A DNA stretch of 64,000 bases from Fonsecaea monophora (GCF_001642475.1 NW_019173942.1:124001-188000), one strand, 5' to 3'. Positions 1-12,676 are shown, counted from the first letter of the stretch. The notes: generated by a model from the sequence alone, not told the origin. Translations and numbers: made by a program.

Positions 1-3000
1 TAACCCGCAAAGCCATCGAATCTCGGAATTCGGATCAGCCCTACTCCCAGCTGCCTGATATCCTTTCTGAAGCTCCGAAAGTCCCATTCGATGTATGTGC
101 AGCAGACTCTGGAATCCAAAATGAGACATCCCTTGATCAAGAACCTGAAGCATTCAGTGCAGAGGCAGTGTCACATTCTATAGACCACTCGCCCACAAAG
201 GAGCGCTCCGCAGATATCCCAGACTCAGATACACAGAAGACACAAACCCCTCACCATGCACAGCATCCCATTCCCAGTGCCGCAGAAAGGGATGTTGATG
301 CGAGTTCCAGCGTTGGCGAGACAGCAGTCACGAGAATGCCTGCGGTCGAAAATGACATCACCGAGAAGCCAGCTACACTGGCTATCTTAGAGGGAATCTC
401 CGAAGTTGCCACAACCAGAAGTCCCTCTGTGGCTGAGCGGGCGCAAGAGAGCCATCATGTCGCAGAAGAGATGGACAATGTGCAACAGAAAAGCTCCTTC
501 CCATCTGAGGCCGACACCAGACAACGAGTCTTAAAGGCAAGTAGAGCAAGAACTGAGTCTGTTGACACAGGCGACTCTGAAGAGGAACCACAGCCAAAGA
601 ACCGACAAAGTCAAGGAAAACAGCGCTATTTCGACGGTGCCAAGGCACTCTTTCGGAGAATAGTCCTTCAACTGATTCAGGAGACATCAGGGGTCGTGCC
701 AAATGATCCGCCAACGCTCAAACGCATCTCGTTACCTCGCTGGCAGGAGGCTGGAGGGCAAGGTCGACCCTTGCTTAAAACAATCAAGACTGCAATCAAA
801 TCCTTGACCGAATCTCGGAGACTAAAACAGGTCATTTTCACATTCCGAGCGAAGTCTGGGCTTATGGTTAAGCGGTCAATCATCTTCCTGCCGCATATCG
901 ACCCTTTGTCTCAGGCGGTCGAAGACATGAAACAGAATATTATCAACGCAGAACCAACTGACTATGTCCCGCCTGAGTGGCGGGTTGAAGGCTATCGCAT
1001 TCCCCTCGTCAATAAAAGGCTCCGAGCAGAACGCCTGAAGTCGAAGAGCGACGGCCCAGAAGACGACGCGCATCGACGGCAGCGTCAGACGGAACCATTG
1101 CCTCCGCCGCCAGTCAGCGCGAGGGGAGCCATACGGAAACAGCCACACCGTCTCCAGTTGTAATGCCAGAAACTCCGGCAACGGCTTTCCTCACGCTCAA
1201 AGTTCCAGCATTGGGTTCACTTCCAGTTGTGCATCTCCATAAGTGGAGGGCAGAGTGTCCAGTAAGTGCTTTACGCTCCGATACCTCCGATGCGAATCCG
1301 TGGAAATCGAGCGCGTTCCGACCCGTACGGCGGCGCCGGAGAGTGGAACAACAAGCCACAAAGACAAATGGACGTTCAATCATATGGCGAAATTTCCCAT
1401 CCTCATTGGAAGATATCCTGCAGCTTCCTGCTCTCAAGTTGGACTACGATGCCTTTCAAGCCGACGATCCTGACTGGCAACGTTTTGCTTGTGAGGTCGA
1501 GGGGGTTCGCGCCTGGGAAGAACAAGAGCCCGAGGTGGCTCTGTCGAAGCGCTCTAAGTTCGCTTTCATCAATCATTTGGTCCCAGGCGCCTTGTATGCA
1601 GGGTCAGTCGTTCCCTTGTCTGTTGAATTTAGTAAGATTGTCAAGTTCGACAAAGATGGAGTCGAGTTTGAGGTTGCATATCCTCCTGACAGATCATGGC
1701 CAGCATTTGTGAACGCCCTAAATGCACCTCCCAATATTACTTCCCGAATCGCAGCGCTCGACGAGACAGAGTTGATATCGGCGCCACCTTCTTCCCCAAA
1801 GCGTCGCATTCGGCGATCCAACAGACCGTCCAAGCGCGTGCTGTCAGAAGATGACCACGGCTTCGTCCGCCTACCGGCACCTAAACGCCGCAGGAAAACG
1901 GCACAGGGTCTATACTCGGCACCATCGAGACGGACTGGAATACTAGCTCTGAGTGCTACACGCCAAAAGCTTCCTCGAGGTGCCAAGTGGCTGCAGACTA
2001 TGCCAGAGGAAATGATTTATCGCATTGCCATTGCTGTCATTGTTGTTCGGACTTTAGCTGGCGGTATGCAAAGTTTTATCAACTGGCAAATTGTCATGAC
2101 GCTGTTTCCGGAGCAAAAAGAAGAAGTTATCAAAGCTCGGTGGAACATATTATCAACAAGATACAGTTCCGACATACAAAATCTCACGGGTGACTTTCAG
2201 TCGAAATACTTGGACGCGCTACAAGCGGGCGAGGTAGTGTCGGTCACCTTTGATGACATTGGAACCACAGATTGGGACGCCATTGTCGAGTGGGCTTTAA
2301 AGAGCCTCGACCATTTCAACTTGAGGCGGATTGCACACCTTCCAGCTGACCGAGATGATTTGCTGGATCGCTATACCGTGGAGTTTACCCAACCCAAATA
2401 CTCTCACAACCTCATTTGGGGGAACAGCACGACCAATGTCAAGGAAGAAGTTGCTAGGTCAGCTGTTTTCGCCACATGCGCTGATTCGACTATGCAACCC
2501 GGTATCCTTCGTTATCAACATGACTTCGAAGTTGAGATGGCTGCGCCGGCCCTCCGCGTGGCCAAATCATGGGTACTCGCCACCATTTTCACCCCAGAAT
2601 CAGTGTTCGATGCGGCATTGGCCCAGACCAAGCTCTCCTCCCTTGGCTCAGACCAGTTTGAATGTGACGCACTCCTTTCACGTGTATTGAAATTGCTCCA
2701 AGACGAGAAGATCATACAACGGAAGCAGAGTCATCAGCCACTGGAGCAAGGATTGCGTGTGCGCACATGGGAACCCCATAGGAAGTTCTTTGAGCGATTC
2801 GAGGAACGTTGTATGGTCACTCCCGAAGGGCTGCGTCGTGCCGTCAAATACAAAACAGAAATTCTTGACCGGGGGTTTGCTGAGAGACATAGTATCGTGA
2901 TCGACAAAGAGGCAGTTGTACCTGACGGTGAGATGTTGGCAGTATTGAACTTGATAGCGGCGGGACGGATCAAGGTCCGACCAGGTGCGGACTTGCCCAA

Positions 3001-3454
3001 GACTCGCTACGGCCTGGATCACGAGCGAATAGGGTACCGAACCAAAAACCTGGACAAGAAGTTGCTAGGCTTCAGCATTGAGATCACGCCGACAACGGAG
3101 TATTTGTTGGGAGGTCCTTTGTCGGGCGAATTTGGAATACGCCAGGTCCCCGTCCCACGGGGCCAGGCAGATGAACCTATGGGCTCAGTTCCATTGTGGG
3201 TCGATATTCATGGAAATGTGCAGGTGTCACTTTGGCACAAGCTTCTTGTGGGTGTGCTCGGGTTTGTCTCACAAATGCCGGGCGTGACTGCCTCACACAT
3301 CTCAAGGGCTTTTGGTTTTGTGCCTGATGAAGTTGAGGTGGAGTTGATCATGCAGTGGTGTGCACAATCTGGATTCGCAAAGATGGACCCTCGAACGAAG
3401 GGATATGAGACATTGGAGTGGTGGTGGCTGTGTGTTGACGAGGCTGGCGCATAA
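1..3454 (+). CDS. TFIIIC large subunit-like protein (Tfc3/Sfc3 family), 5' truncated
   Basis: Probable B-block-binding subunit of RNA polymerase III factor TFIIIC, which recognises internal promoters of tRNA genes in the nucleus. The reading frame is already open at base 3, so the start lies outside the window. It stays open to the TAA at 1161-1163. A second frame, open from about 1049, carries the rest (763 residues from an ATG at 1163) to the stop at 3454. The first part is Ser/Glu/Thr-rich, then basic and globular. The second part holds the segment I compare with the family: VVRTLAGGMQSFINWQIV followed by an RW-containing helix near 2040-2180, and a winged-helix-like C-terminus. A frame change between about 1008 and 1160 needs an intron or a frameshift; I could not fix its borders. 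The family call rests on remembered resemblance of the 2000-2300 region and is moderate. Confidence 0.55.
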
Positions 3455-4113
3455 GGGGAGATATAGGTTGATCAATTCTTTGGGTTGACGTGTATTGTGG
3501 GCGAACTGTGACAAATACGCAGCGTTGGCGTTGTTCAAGACCAACAGGACAATAGGCATGAACGGTATTGATGGGATAGGAGTTCTGGGAACAGGAGTGC
3601 GCAGCTATTTCTTGTAGCGCAGGATGTTCGGTGTGGTGGCCAATGGTCTTTTGGTGGACAAAGGAGGGCGACTTGCACATGTAACAATCTCGTATTCGTG
3701 AAGATGCGCATCTTCAGGCGCTCTTGTACATTATTGTATATCACGAAGATACCGGAGATCTCTCTGGCAGTTTACATTCCCACAGCAATCTATGTCTATA
3801 ACCCGTTAATGGTCGTGCACCAGTATGTCTTCCAAACAGTTTCCCCGCATCCGCAAGATGCGCTTCTCCAAGTCTACGGACCATTCAGCAACTCACCTTG
3901 ACGGACATTCACCCACGGGCATCCAACAATCCACTCACAATCCCCGGAGGCTCGAGGCTGAGGCTTCGACCCTGCAACAATTACGCCTTCGCGACTAATC
4001 TTGAGATTCTCCAGTGTCTTTCAAACCACTCGTTATCGGAGCCTGGCCGCGGGAGATGAGGTGCAATTGTGCTGCCCCTCCAACAGATCACGACTTCTTA
4101 ACCAAGATTCACA
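3455..4113. other. Intergenic region, TFIIIC-like 3' end to DDB1 promoter
   Basis: 659 bases with only short, unconvincing open frames. It should hold the 3' end of the upstream gene and the promoter and leader of DDB1. I see no RNA gene or repeat. Confidence 0.5.
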
Positions 4114-7100
4114 ATGTCTTATATTGTTCCAATACACCCTCCTAGCGGTGTACGCCATGCCATCAAGCTGAATTTCCTAGAGCCTGGCGTTGACACCCTT
4201 ATTGTCGCGTGAGTACACTTCCAATCCCTCCGCGCCGATAGGCTATGCGCTAAAGGCATGATCTAGGAAAGCGAATCGACTCCAGATCTTCGAGCAAGGA
4301 CCGGAAGGCTTGAGCCTGCTACACACGAAGACCGTCTATGGCTACGTTACCATCCTCGAGAAGCTCCGTCCGGAGTCTTCCAAGACCGACCACCTTTTCG
4401 TCGGAACCGATCGCTATCAATATTTCACTTGTTCATGGAATGCGCAGACAAAACAGTTGCAAACAGAGCAGAGCTATGTGGATCTGGCAGACAAAGTCCT
4501 GCGCAGCTCGCAAGAGTCGGACAGGTGCCACGTGGATCCTACACGGCGGTACATGACATTGGAACTATATGACGGAGTAATATCAGTCCTGCCCTTTATC
4601 CAGCCTTCCAACAAACGGGTCAAAAGAGAAAGCACTTCCAACACTCAGGTCGGGGCTCTTGGCGAGCCGGTTCAGGTCAGGATCGAAGAGTTGTTGACAA
4701 GGTCATCGGCCTTTTTGGAAATGGATCCCGACTCAAAAGACAATCCGAGGCTGGCCATCCTGTGGGAAGACAACTTGGAGAATCCACGGCTGGTGATAAG
4801 AGAGCTCAAATACCGGACTGGTGGAGAGCAGGCATCTGCGGATTTGGAGAGAGTGGCCGAACTAAAGGGTGACCAACTCGACAAAGGCGTGAGCCATCTC
4901 ATACCCGTCCCCGTTCCGTACGGAGGCTTCCTGATTCTAGGCGACCATGCCATCCGTTACGTCGACCGCGATTTGACAAATGTCATCACACAGCCCTTAG
5001 ATGACGACTCGACGATATGGACGTGCTGGACCAACGTTGATGACCGACGATGGCTTCTTGCTGATGACTACGGCAAATTGTTCTTCTTGATGATTGAGAC
5101 AAGCTTTTCCGAAGTGATATCATGGAGACTCGACCCTGTCGGTGTGACCTCGAAGGCTTCTTCCTTGATATATCTTGACGAAGGCTACGTCTTTATCGGA
5201 TCACATGCGGGCGACTCGCAGGTTGTGCACATCGAGGAGGAAGGGGTCCGTATCGTACAGACATTCGCCAACATCGCCCCTATTCTAGATTTCACCATCA
5301 TGGATCTGGGTCGAGGTGCCGAAGGGGGCGCAACCCCCGAGTTCTCATCTGGCCAAGCTAGGATAGTGACAGCCTCTGGTGCCTGGCAGGATGGTACCAT
5401 TCGGAGTGTCAGAAGTGGTGTCGGTCTGGAGGAGATTGGCACAATTGGCGAGCTGTCTCATATTATCGACTTATGGGGCTTGAGCTCAACAGGGCTGGAC
5501 AGTACGCAGGATACCCTGCTTGTGTCCTTCGTCAATGAGACGCGAATATTCCAATTCGATGCAGAAGCCTCAGTTGAAGAAGTTGACGACTTCCACCACC
5601 TCGAACTCTCCCAGCCAACTCTTCTCGCGACGAATCTTCCGGATCGAAAGCTCGTTCAGGTTTACGAGACCGGATTTCGGATCACAGATCTTGAATCGGA
5701 CATGTTAACATTGGAATGGAAACCGCCCGATTCCGCAGCAAAAATAACAGCTGCCAGTGCTAATTCGGTCCATCTTCTTCTGGTGGAAGGTGGCCACACT
5801 CTCCACGTCTTCCACGTCGCCACCAGTGACGCGAAACCCACCGTCTCAAAGACCTTCCCACCAAACTCACAGATATCAGGTGTAACAGTCCCAGATACAC
5901 AGAGTAATGTCTGTATTGTCTCGTTCTGGCAAACAGCCTCTGTTGCCATTCTTGACCTACACTCCCTCGACACCCTACAATCACAAATGGTTGGCACCCC
6001 TGGGACGGACATCCCACGTTCTATCCTGGTCGCCAACGTCCTCCCTGATGCTCCCCTGACTGTGTTCGTTGCAATGGCCGACGGCACAGTCTTGTCATAT
6101 TCCTTCGACCCCTTGAAGAATGCTCTGTCCGGGATGACGAAGATTTTACTGGGAACTGAACCAGTTTTCTTCAAACGACTACCAAAGGATAACCAATCGG
6201 GCTTGTCCAACATATTCGCTTCATGCGAGCAACCCTCCCTGATATATTCCTCCGAAGGTCGCATTGTCTATTCTGCCGTAAACGCTGATAGTGCTTCTCG
6301 TGTGTGCAGTTTCAATTCCGAGGCATATCCCTCGGCCATCGCTATAGCAACTCCAAGCGAGCTCAAGCTGGCCTTGATCGGCACGGAGAGAACGACTCAA
6401 TTGCAGACGCTTCGAATTCGCGAAACAGTGAGATGTCTCACCTACGAGCCCAAGGCCAAAATGTTCGCGATGGGGTGCGTCAGCCGAGCCATTGAAGACG
6501 GCGCGGAAGTAACGATGAGCTCGGTTAAGATCGCAGACGAGGTGAGTTTCAAGGAATTACACTCGGTCGATCTACAAGATCAAGAATTGGTGGAGTGTAT
6601 CATTACAACGGGCTCTTTCGAACCGGAGAATGAATCCCGTGCCTACGGGGAGATGTTTGTGGTAGGGACAAGCCTTCTTGAGGAGAGTGAATCTGGTGAA
6701 GAGTGCCCGAAGGGACGGATACTCGTCTACGAGGTCAACAAAGAAAACAAGTTGAAGGAAGTTACTCAAATCAAGGTCAAAGGCGCATGTAGAAGTCTCG
6801 CCATGTGCGAGGGCAAGATTGTGGCGGGCCTAGTGAAGACGGTGAGTCTTTTATCATTGCGTTGTAGACTCTGCGGCTGACTGGTCTGTTCAGGTTGTTC
6901 TTTACGGGCTTGTGCCATCATCAACACGAGGAGATCACTCGCTCAGACTGGAGAAGCTGGCCGCATACCGCACATCAACGAACCCGCTATCTCTAGCTGT
7001 CATGCCCGCCACTCCCAGAGGACCGGCCTCAATCGCCGTTGCAGATCTGATGAAATCTCTGTCCATCCTTCACGTCAAGCATGATGCGTCTTCCTCAACA

Positions 7101-7796
7101 GGCTACACTCTGCAGGAAATATCTCGCCATTTTGCTACACTCTGGTCTTCAGCCACTGCGGCAATAATGGAAAACGAATGGGTTGTTGCCGACATGGAAG
7201 GTAATCTAACCATGCTCCGTCAGGCTAAAGACGGCAGTGGAACTAGTGGCTTCAACCGCCGGCTCGAAGTTACGGGAGAATTCCGACTGGGGGAAGTAGT
7301 CAATAAAATTGTCCCTCTGACACTCACTCCAGCACCACCAAAAGAAAACGGAAACAAGGAGATCGAGTTTTCAAATTCAGATGGACGGCGTTACGACCGT
7401 ACGAAGGAGTCTGCTGCTTCGAAGATTCTGCGTGAGGGACCGATTGTTACTCCGCGGGCGTTCCTGGCGACCATCGAGGGCGCGATATACATGCTTGCAA
7501 CCATCAATCCGGCTTTTATGAACGTGCTGTTGACGTTACAGTCCACACTGGCGAATCGAGTACAAGCCCCAGGCTATATGCCTTGGAGCAAATTCCGAGC
7601 ACTGAAGACTGAGGTTTCGGAGAAGGATGAGCCGTTTAGAGTTGTGGACGGAGAGATGTTGGAGCAGGCGCTGTTGAGCATAGGCGACGATGAACTGGAG
7701 GGAGTTATAAGAGAAGCTGGACTGGCGGAGGGGCAGCTGGGGGTGACTGTACAGGAGGTTAGAGGATGGGGAGAAGAGCTCAGGCGATTGTGCTAG
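4114..7796 (+). CDS. DNA damage-binding protein 1 (DDB1) homologue
   Basis: Adaptor of CUL4 ubiquitin ligases; it links substrate receptors to the ligase in nucleotide-excision repair and chromatin control. The start MSYIVPIHPP and the segment ANRLQIFEQGPEGLSLLHTK are hallmarks of the DDB1 N-terminal propeller. Three exons: 4114-4208, 4267-6841 and 6894-7796. The introns are 58 nt (GTGAGT...TAG) and 52 nt (GTGAGT...CAG); both keep frame. The spliced product is 1190 residues, close to the usual 1140-1150 of DDB1, and it is beta-propeller-like throughout. The third exon matches the last propeller and C-terminal helical domain, ending near EVRGWGEELRRLC. CPSF160/Cft1 and SF3B3 are the related alternatives, but length and N-terminus favour DDB1. 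It stands alone, with 1.4 kb of gene-free DNA downstream. Confidence 0.93.
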
Positions 7797-9193
7797 ACAA
7801 GCACGTTTGTACCATGGATTCATTGGAGGACGAGAAATACCCTGGTTCTTGTGCAGTTTCATGATTTCTTCTCCCTAGTGCGGTTGTCGGGTATCGGTTG
7901 GAAATTTGGGACATCAGGGAACAGGAAGACATGCTAGAATATCAAGAGCGCCATCTTTGTCTGGGGATGAGACCGATGACGGGTTGCGGCGTTGATTTTG
8001 CAAGAATTGCCAAGCCCCGAATTCAACGAGGCCTGCAGCCTTCCGCTCCGCTCCGCCATGTCAACAAAACCCGGAAACTCTTGGCATTGTCACGACCTCC
8101 GTATCCTCTTTCATGTACAACAATAAGGCGGGAAGGTGAAACAGAACAACCAAGGACAGGATAAGCGACGCTCGCTGCACTGGCACGCACGGGACTCTGC
8201 AGTTGGGAACAATGAGGTTTGCGGAAAATTGGAAACAATCCCCAAAGGCTCAAACAGACACCCGGCAAGTCGACCGGGACAATTTCACTTCATCTCAAGC
8301 CTTTACCTGCCCAAGAGCGCATTGAGGGCTCCGCTTGGCATGAGGAGGCTGGTGTGAGAACAATTAACAACAATAGGAACAATAGGATGTGTGGTCTCTC
8401 AGTTCACTTCACTTCTGTTCTGTTCTGTTCTGCGCCGCTGTGCTGCGCACCAAAACCCATTGAAACAATAGGGCGGCAGGGCGCAATTCACTTGCACGGG
8501 AGTCACAAGAGCTCCCAGCCACCTGCAAGCAAGTCTATTGTTCTCATTCACATTCACATTCACTGTCACTGGCAGAGTCAATGGCATTTGCATTGGCATT
8601 GTCAATGCAATTGATAAAAACCTGAATAGAATCAATCAAGCAATCAAGCAATCAATCAATTAATCAATCAATAGACAGTATCTCTTCTCTCCCCCCTGCG
8701 TCTTCTCAAGCCGCTGTGTCTTTCATAAACGCCTCTCCATCTCTCGCCTACCTGCTCAAGCGATTGATTCTTGCCATTCCACATCTCATAACATATGTTG
8801 GAAAATCATTGATCATTCTCACTTCTCCATTGAAAGCCTCATAGCCCTCTGCATACCTCTGCATTGAGAGATCATCCTCACTTCCTCACCACTTCTCTCC
8901 TCCTCGCTCTTACACAATCAGAACAGAACAGCTCACATCACATCACATCATATCACAGTAAGTATCTGAAACACCGTCTCCAATCCACATTCTGCTCAGA
9001 TGTACACGACACTGTCTCCCATCCACCCTGCCTGAAGCCTCACCCAAATCTCAACCCCCATCTGTGTGCCCCTTTTTTCCTCATTTCCATTGACCAAGAC
9101 CTCTCGCTCAGTCACTTACTCTCGACTCACGCAGTCAATCGGTCCACCAACCCTTTCTCCTCGACACAAAACCGCAAACCGCGAACCGCAAAA
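7797..9193. other. Intergenic region with simple repeats
   Basis: 1.4 kb without a credible gene. Near 8540-8600 are imperfect CATTCA and ATTGGC runs, and at 8628-8672 a CAATCAAG/AATCAATC tetranucleotide-like tract. From about 8680 to 9190 the plus strand is rich in C and T, as expected of a promoter and long leader for the gene starting at 9194. Confidence 0.5.
8628..8672. repeat. Imperfect (AATC)n simple repeat
   Basis: Alternating CAATCAAG and AATCAATC units run for about 45 bases upstream of the 9194 gene. It looks like a microsatellite; no function is evident. Confidence 0.7.
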
Positions 9194-9880
9194 ATGTGCT
9201 ACCGCCAACCAATCGAGTGGAAATGCCCCGACTGCGGCAAGAAGGCGCGCGAAAACTCGCTGGCGCACACCCATTGCCCCAACAGCGGCGCGTGTCAGAA
9301 GATCCAGCTCAAGCTGCGGCCCCAGATGAGGTTCACGCGTCGCCCGTGCGCAAAGTGTGAGCCTGAACTTCCAATGCGGATGCGGCGCGTCAGGAACAAG
9401 ATCTCTCGTGGCGGAAACGTGGCGCAGGTCCTGGTGATGATGGATCCGTTTGATGGGGATGATGAGATGGGAGTCTTGACTGCCAATGCCACTGCCAATG
9501 GTCCAGAGCAGAAGCAGAAGTGCAACGAGGTCAAAGACAAAGTCTCAACGGTGCATGATGAGAAGTTGGTTTCCAAGACACACCACGCCGAGCAGCACAC
9601 CGAAACAGCAGCACCTCAACACAAACAGGAAGAGCACGGAGTCGAGCATTGCGCCACTGCTACAATTCATCTTGGAGATGCAGTCATCGCAGGAAGCGAA
9701 CGGAAGCTCGTCGTGTCATCCGTTGGTCGTGAGCGTCAGCGTGAGCACCGAGCACTCGAGTTCCGTCCCCGCCACTGCAACAAGATCTGCCGCCCTCGCC
9801 ACGCCGTGCAGGAGCACCATGGTCTCCCACTCTCCGCACCATCCGCCGCCGTCCTCGACAACTGGTTCAGGATCGTTTGA
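9194..9880 (+). CDS. Small Cys-rich protein of unknown function
   Basis: 228 residues from the ATG at 9194 (context CAAAAATG). The frame is open upstream, but that sequence is low-complexity leader. The first 60 residues hold paired cysteines: CPDC near residue 11, then cysteines near 28 and 34, and CAKC near 52, spaced like a small zinc-binding module. After it come acidic and His/Gln-rich stretches with no recognisable domain. Small fungal proteins opening with MCY and such Cys pairs are, to my recollection, common in Eurotiomycetes, and their role is unknown. The C-terminal third is uncertain: an overlapping frame (9486-9887) is also open, so an intron could move the real end into it. Confidence 0.5.
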   Translation: MCYRQPIEWKCPDCGKKARENSLAHTHCPNSGACQKIQLKLRPQMRFTRRPCAKCEPELPMRMRRVRNKISRGGNVAQVLVMMDPFDGDDEMGVLTANATANGPEQKQKCNEVKDKVSTVHDEKLVSKTHHAEQHTETAAPQHKQEEHGVEHCATATIHLGDAVIAGSERKLVVSSVGRERQREHRALEFRPRHCNKICRPRHAVQEHHGLPLSAPSAAVLDNWFRIV

Positions 9881-10573
9881 GACCTGACCCGACTTGATAG
9901 ATCATTGGGGGATCTAGATACATTGCATTGGCCAGACAGAGAGAAAGACCGGCAGACAGACAGATAAACAGACAGGTCATGAAAGCACCATGACAGATGG
10001 AAGGAGGGAGATAATCATCGCATCATTGAATACTCGATCGGGTGGATGGGGCCATTGGAAAATGTGTTTTACCGGAACAAAAGTTAGTGACAGAGCTGGA
10101 TTGTCGAGAGAGACAGATGGAAGAATTCCAGCCTGGCCGGCTGGCTGGAGGTGGTCTCCCAGCATCTAAGAAGAATTTTTCTCACTTGGGTGGTGCAGGC
10201 TTGGTCACTGTGGACATGAGCCAGCTTCGAGGATAGAAACAAAGAACAAAAGGCGCGGTGCGGTTGGTATAAAGAGAGTGAGAGAGAGAAATAGAGCCTA
10301 ACTTCAAACAAATGCTTCATTCAAATGCGAGCGAAAGGGGCGGAGTGAATTTCTCGGCATCTCGGCTTACATAATATTTTTCCCTATGCATATTGATTCC
10401 ATCCAATCCATCAACGTCATTAGACTCTGCGTTTCAGCCTCATGTCCAAGCCACAACTTCCTTTGTAACCCCATATCTGACCATTACCTCTTTCTGTGGG
10501 AGAAATATTTCAGTCCCAGCTTAATTAAAAGGAGGACCCTGTCACCAGCCAGAACCTTTGACTTGCTGATTCG
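9881..10573. other. Intergenic region between convergent genes
   Basis: About 690 bases lying between the 3' ends of the 9194 gene and the minus-strand gene ending at 10574. It holds GACAGA-rich and GAGA-rich patches near 9930-9975 and 10278-10292. No gene seen. Confidence 0.5.
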
Positions 10574-12676
10574 TTACCCGCCCATACTGACGTCCAGGGA
10601 AACGACATCGTCACTGGTCGTGAGTGAGGGATTCGACGGAAGACCAGTGACTCTAGAGAACCTCAAGCTGCTGTGAGAACTCATCTGATCTGACGGGGCG
10701 GTCTGTTGGGTTGCAGTTGAAGCGGCAGTTTTGGGTCTAGGCCCAGACGCCGTGAGCCAAAACCTGCGATAATCTGAGCTGTTGGAGGAGGTGCAGGATT
10801 GCGCCAGCGTCAATGAACCAGAATTCAGCAAAAATCTTTCCGATCCAGGTGAACGAGGAAATTCAGGCCATGCTGACGCTGTTTGCGGTGGAGGATGCCG
10901 GGGCTCTTCAGTCTCTGGCACCACGGTGGCGGGCAAGGGTAGAAGACCAGCGACCCTCAGACCAATTCGTTTGAGAGTGTTGTTGGGGATCAAACATGGC
11001 ATGAATTGCCTCACATCGGACGTAGGGAAAAAATGTGCAACGACTGACTGGATTGTCCTCTTGTAGAATGCCGGGCTTTCCTCAATCTTTTGCCTCATGA
11101 GCCGAATCGCCTGGTGAAACAAAAACGAGGGAAGCGGCGTTGACGGCCACCACATAGTCTCCAAGGCCTCCACAAAGATTTCGGTCCACAACATGAATGG
11201 AAGAATGGCAACAGCGAGACCTTTCAAGTCACAGGGAAAGCCTTGATGATTTTCGCTCTCTGTGTGGTCCGGTCCAATGGAAAAGTTGGTCCTGTTGACT
11301 ACACATTGCTCAAGAACTAAGCATGCCAGTACTTCAGCGTAACGGTATCCCTGGAGGACAGATAGCTGCTTGGAAGCCCATGGCAAATGTCGATCAAGCT
11401 GGTCCTGGGTTTCGTCTATATACGAGGACACCTTGTCCAGTGCGGTGTTTAGGCACCTGCGCGTGACATCGCACTTACAGAGGTGATCCATGATGGAGCC
11501 TTTCCAGGAATTCATGCAATAGTCTGGTGCCACTCCACACTCTTTGCCGAGATGATCCCGGCTCAGGACCAAGGCAGAAACTGCCCAATAAGCCTGTTCC
11601 TCGAACGACTCCAGAGGTTCAATGGTCTGGTCTCTGCCTCGCATGCAGACATGTTGACTTCGGGCGCGTTCGAGGTATTTCCAGGTTGTTGTGCCAGCCA
11701 TAGACTGTCGGCCATAGCGAGAAAGGAGCATGCCCCGGACATCTCCAAGCATTGCTCGGGAAATTTGCATCTGAAGGGTCGTTTGGGCTAATCTCACGCA
11801 ATTTATCGCACTGTGAACTACCTGTGGGTAAGTGGCGTTGGGCTTTCCATCATTTTCTCGAAAGTGGTAGTAAACGAGGAGATAAAGGTCGAATGCCTCA
11901 GTATATGCTCCGAGGAGAGAAAATACGGTTGCAATGGTGTTCATCTTGGCGCCACGCTCTGTTTCGTCCTTATTCTCCGCTATGATGGTCGAGTACAACT
12001 CGAACGCGATTCTTCTCAATCGATACATGCAGGGCATTGATGTGGAGGTCTTTACCTTGCTACACCGAGCTGAAAGACTCTGTCTTCCACATTCCATACC
12101 TTCAGTATCTGGGTTCATGGACACGGGCTGGATTTGTATATTCTCAATTGCGTACTCTCCAGGTACGTCCGTGCAATCGCAGTGTTCCTGTTCGCGATCG
12201 GCCGTGAATATATCCTCAAAGTGTAACTCGGAACAATTTGAAGAGTGGAATGTGATTTTCAGGCACCTCAAGCCGTGAGATTCTTCCAATCCTGACTCAG
12301 ATCCCCGTATATCTGGGCAAGGGAGGTTACACATCAACGTAGTGCTGTTGTGCTGTGGTGGTGGTGCCGTGGAAGCTGATGTTACGTCCCTATTCGGGAC
12401 TTCCCTGGCCGATGTGAAATCTTTCTTCTTATAAAAACAGATATCATGTTCCTTCAAGAGCCCGTCAAGTTGTGCGAGAGAGACAGGTCTCCCAATCAAA
12501 GCCTGAACCTCAAGTTGCATCTCGGTTCGAGTGGATCCTGTCTCTTGCAAAAGCCGCAATCTCGGCCCAAGCATGAGCCTATCCGCCTTGGACAGTCTTG
12601 CATTGTAACGTGAAGTAATTGGGTCCTCGCTGATGAACTTCGAGTAGGGCTGATTACATAGGGATAAGTGAGCCAT
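10574..12676 (-). CDS. Uncharacterised 700-residue protein
   Basis: A single uninterrupted frame of 700 residues on the minus strand. I do not recognise the family. Residues 1-90 form a basic, helical N-terminus ending in a KKK run; its pattern of a helix followed by SLAQLDGLLKEHDI loosely recalls DNA-binding-like N-termini of Clr5-type fungal proteins, but the Clr5 tryptophans are missing. Residues 210-560 look mainly helical with several Cys and Trp, as in the TPR-like bodies of fungal accessory proteins. The last 100 residues are Ser/Pro/Thr-rich and probably disordered. Lack of introns over 2.1 kb and lack of a known domain suggest a lineage-restricted gene. Confidence 0.6.
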   Translation of the reverse strand: MAHLSLCNQPYSKFISEDPITSRYNARLSKADRLMLGPRLRLLQETGSTRTEMQLEVQALIGRPVSLAQLDGLLKEHDICFYKKKDFTSAREVPNRDVTSASTAPPPQHNSTTLMCNLPCPDIRGSESGLEESHGLRCLKITFHSSNCSELHFEDIFTADREQEHCDCTDVPGEYAIENIQIQPVSMNPDTEGMECGRQSLSARCSKVKTSTSMPCMYRLRRIAFELYSTIIAENKDETERGAKMNTIATVFSLLGAYTEAFDLYLLVYYHFRENDGKPNATYPQVVHSAINCVRLAQTTLQMQISRAMLGDVRGMLLSRYGRQSMAGTTTWKYLERARSQHVCMRGRDQTIEPLESFEEQAYWAVSALVLSRDHLGKECGVAPDYCMNSWKGSIMDHLCKCDVTRRCLNTALDKVSSYIDETQDQLDRHLPWASKQLSVLQGYRYAEVLACLVLEQCVVNRTNFSIGPDHTESENHQGFPCDLKGLAVAILPFMLWTEIFVEALETMWWPSTPLPSFLFHQAIRLMRQKIEESPAFYKRTIQSVVAHFFPTSDVRQFMPCLIPNNTLKRIGLRVAGLLPLPATVVPETEEPRHPPPQTASAWPEFPRSPGSERFLLNSGSLTLAQSCTSSNSSDYRRFWLTASGPRPKTAASTATQQTAPSDQMSSHSSLRFSRVTGLPSNPSLTTSDDVVSLDVSMGG

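Noticed and set aside
5662..6264. 200-codon minus-strand frame inside DDB1
   Set aside because: Antisense to the conserved DDB1 propeller; no family features.
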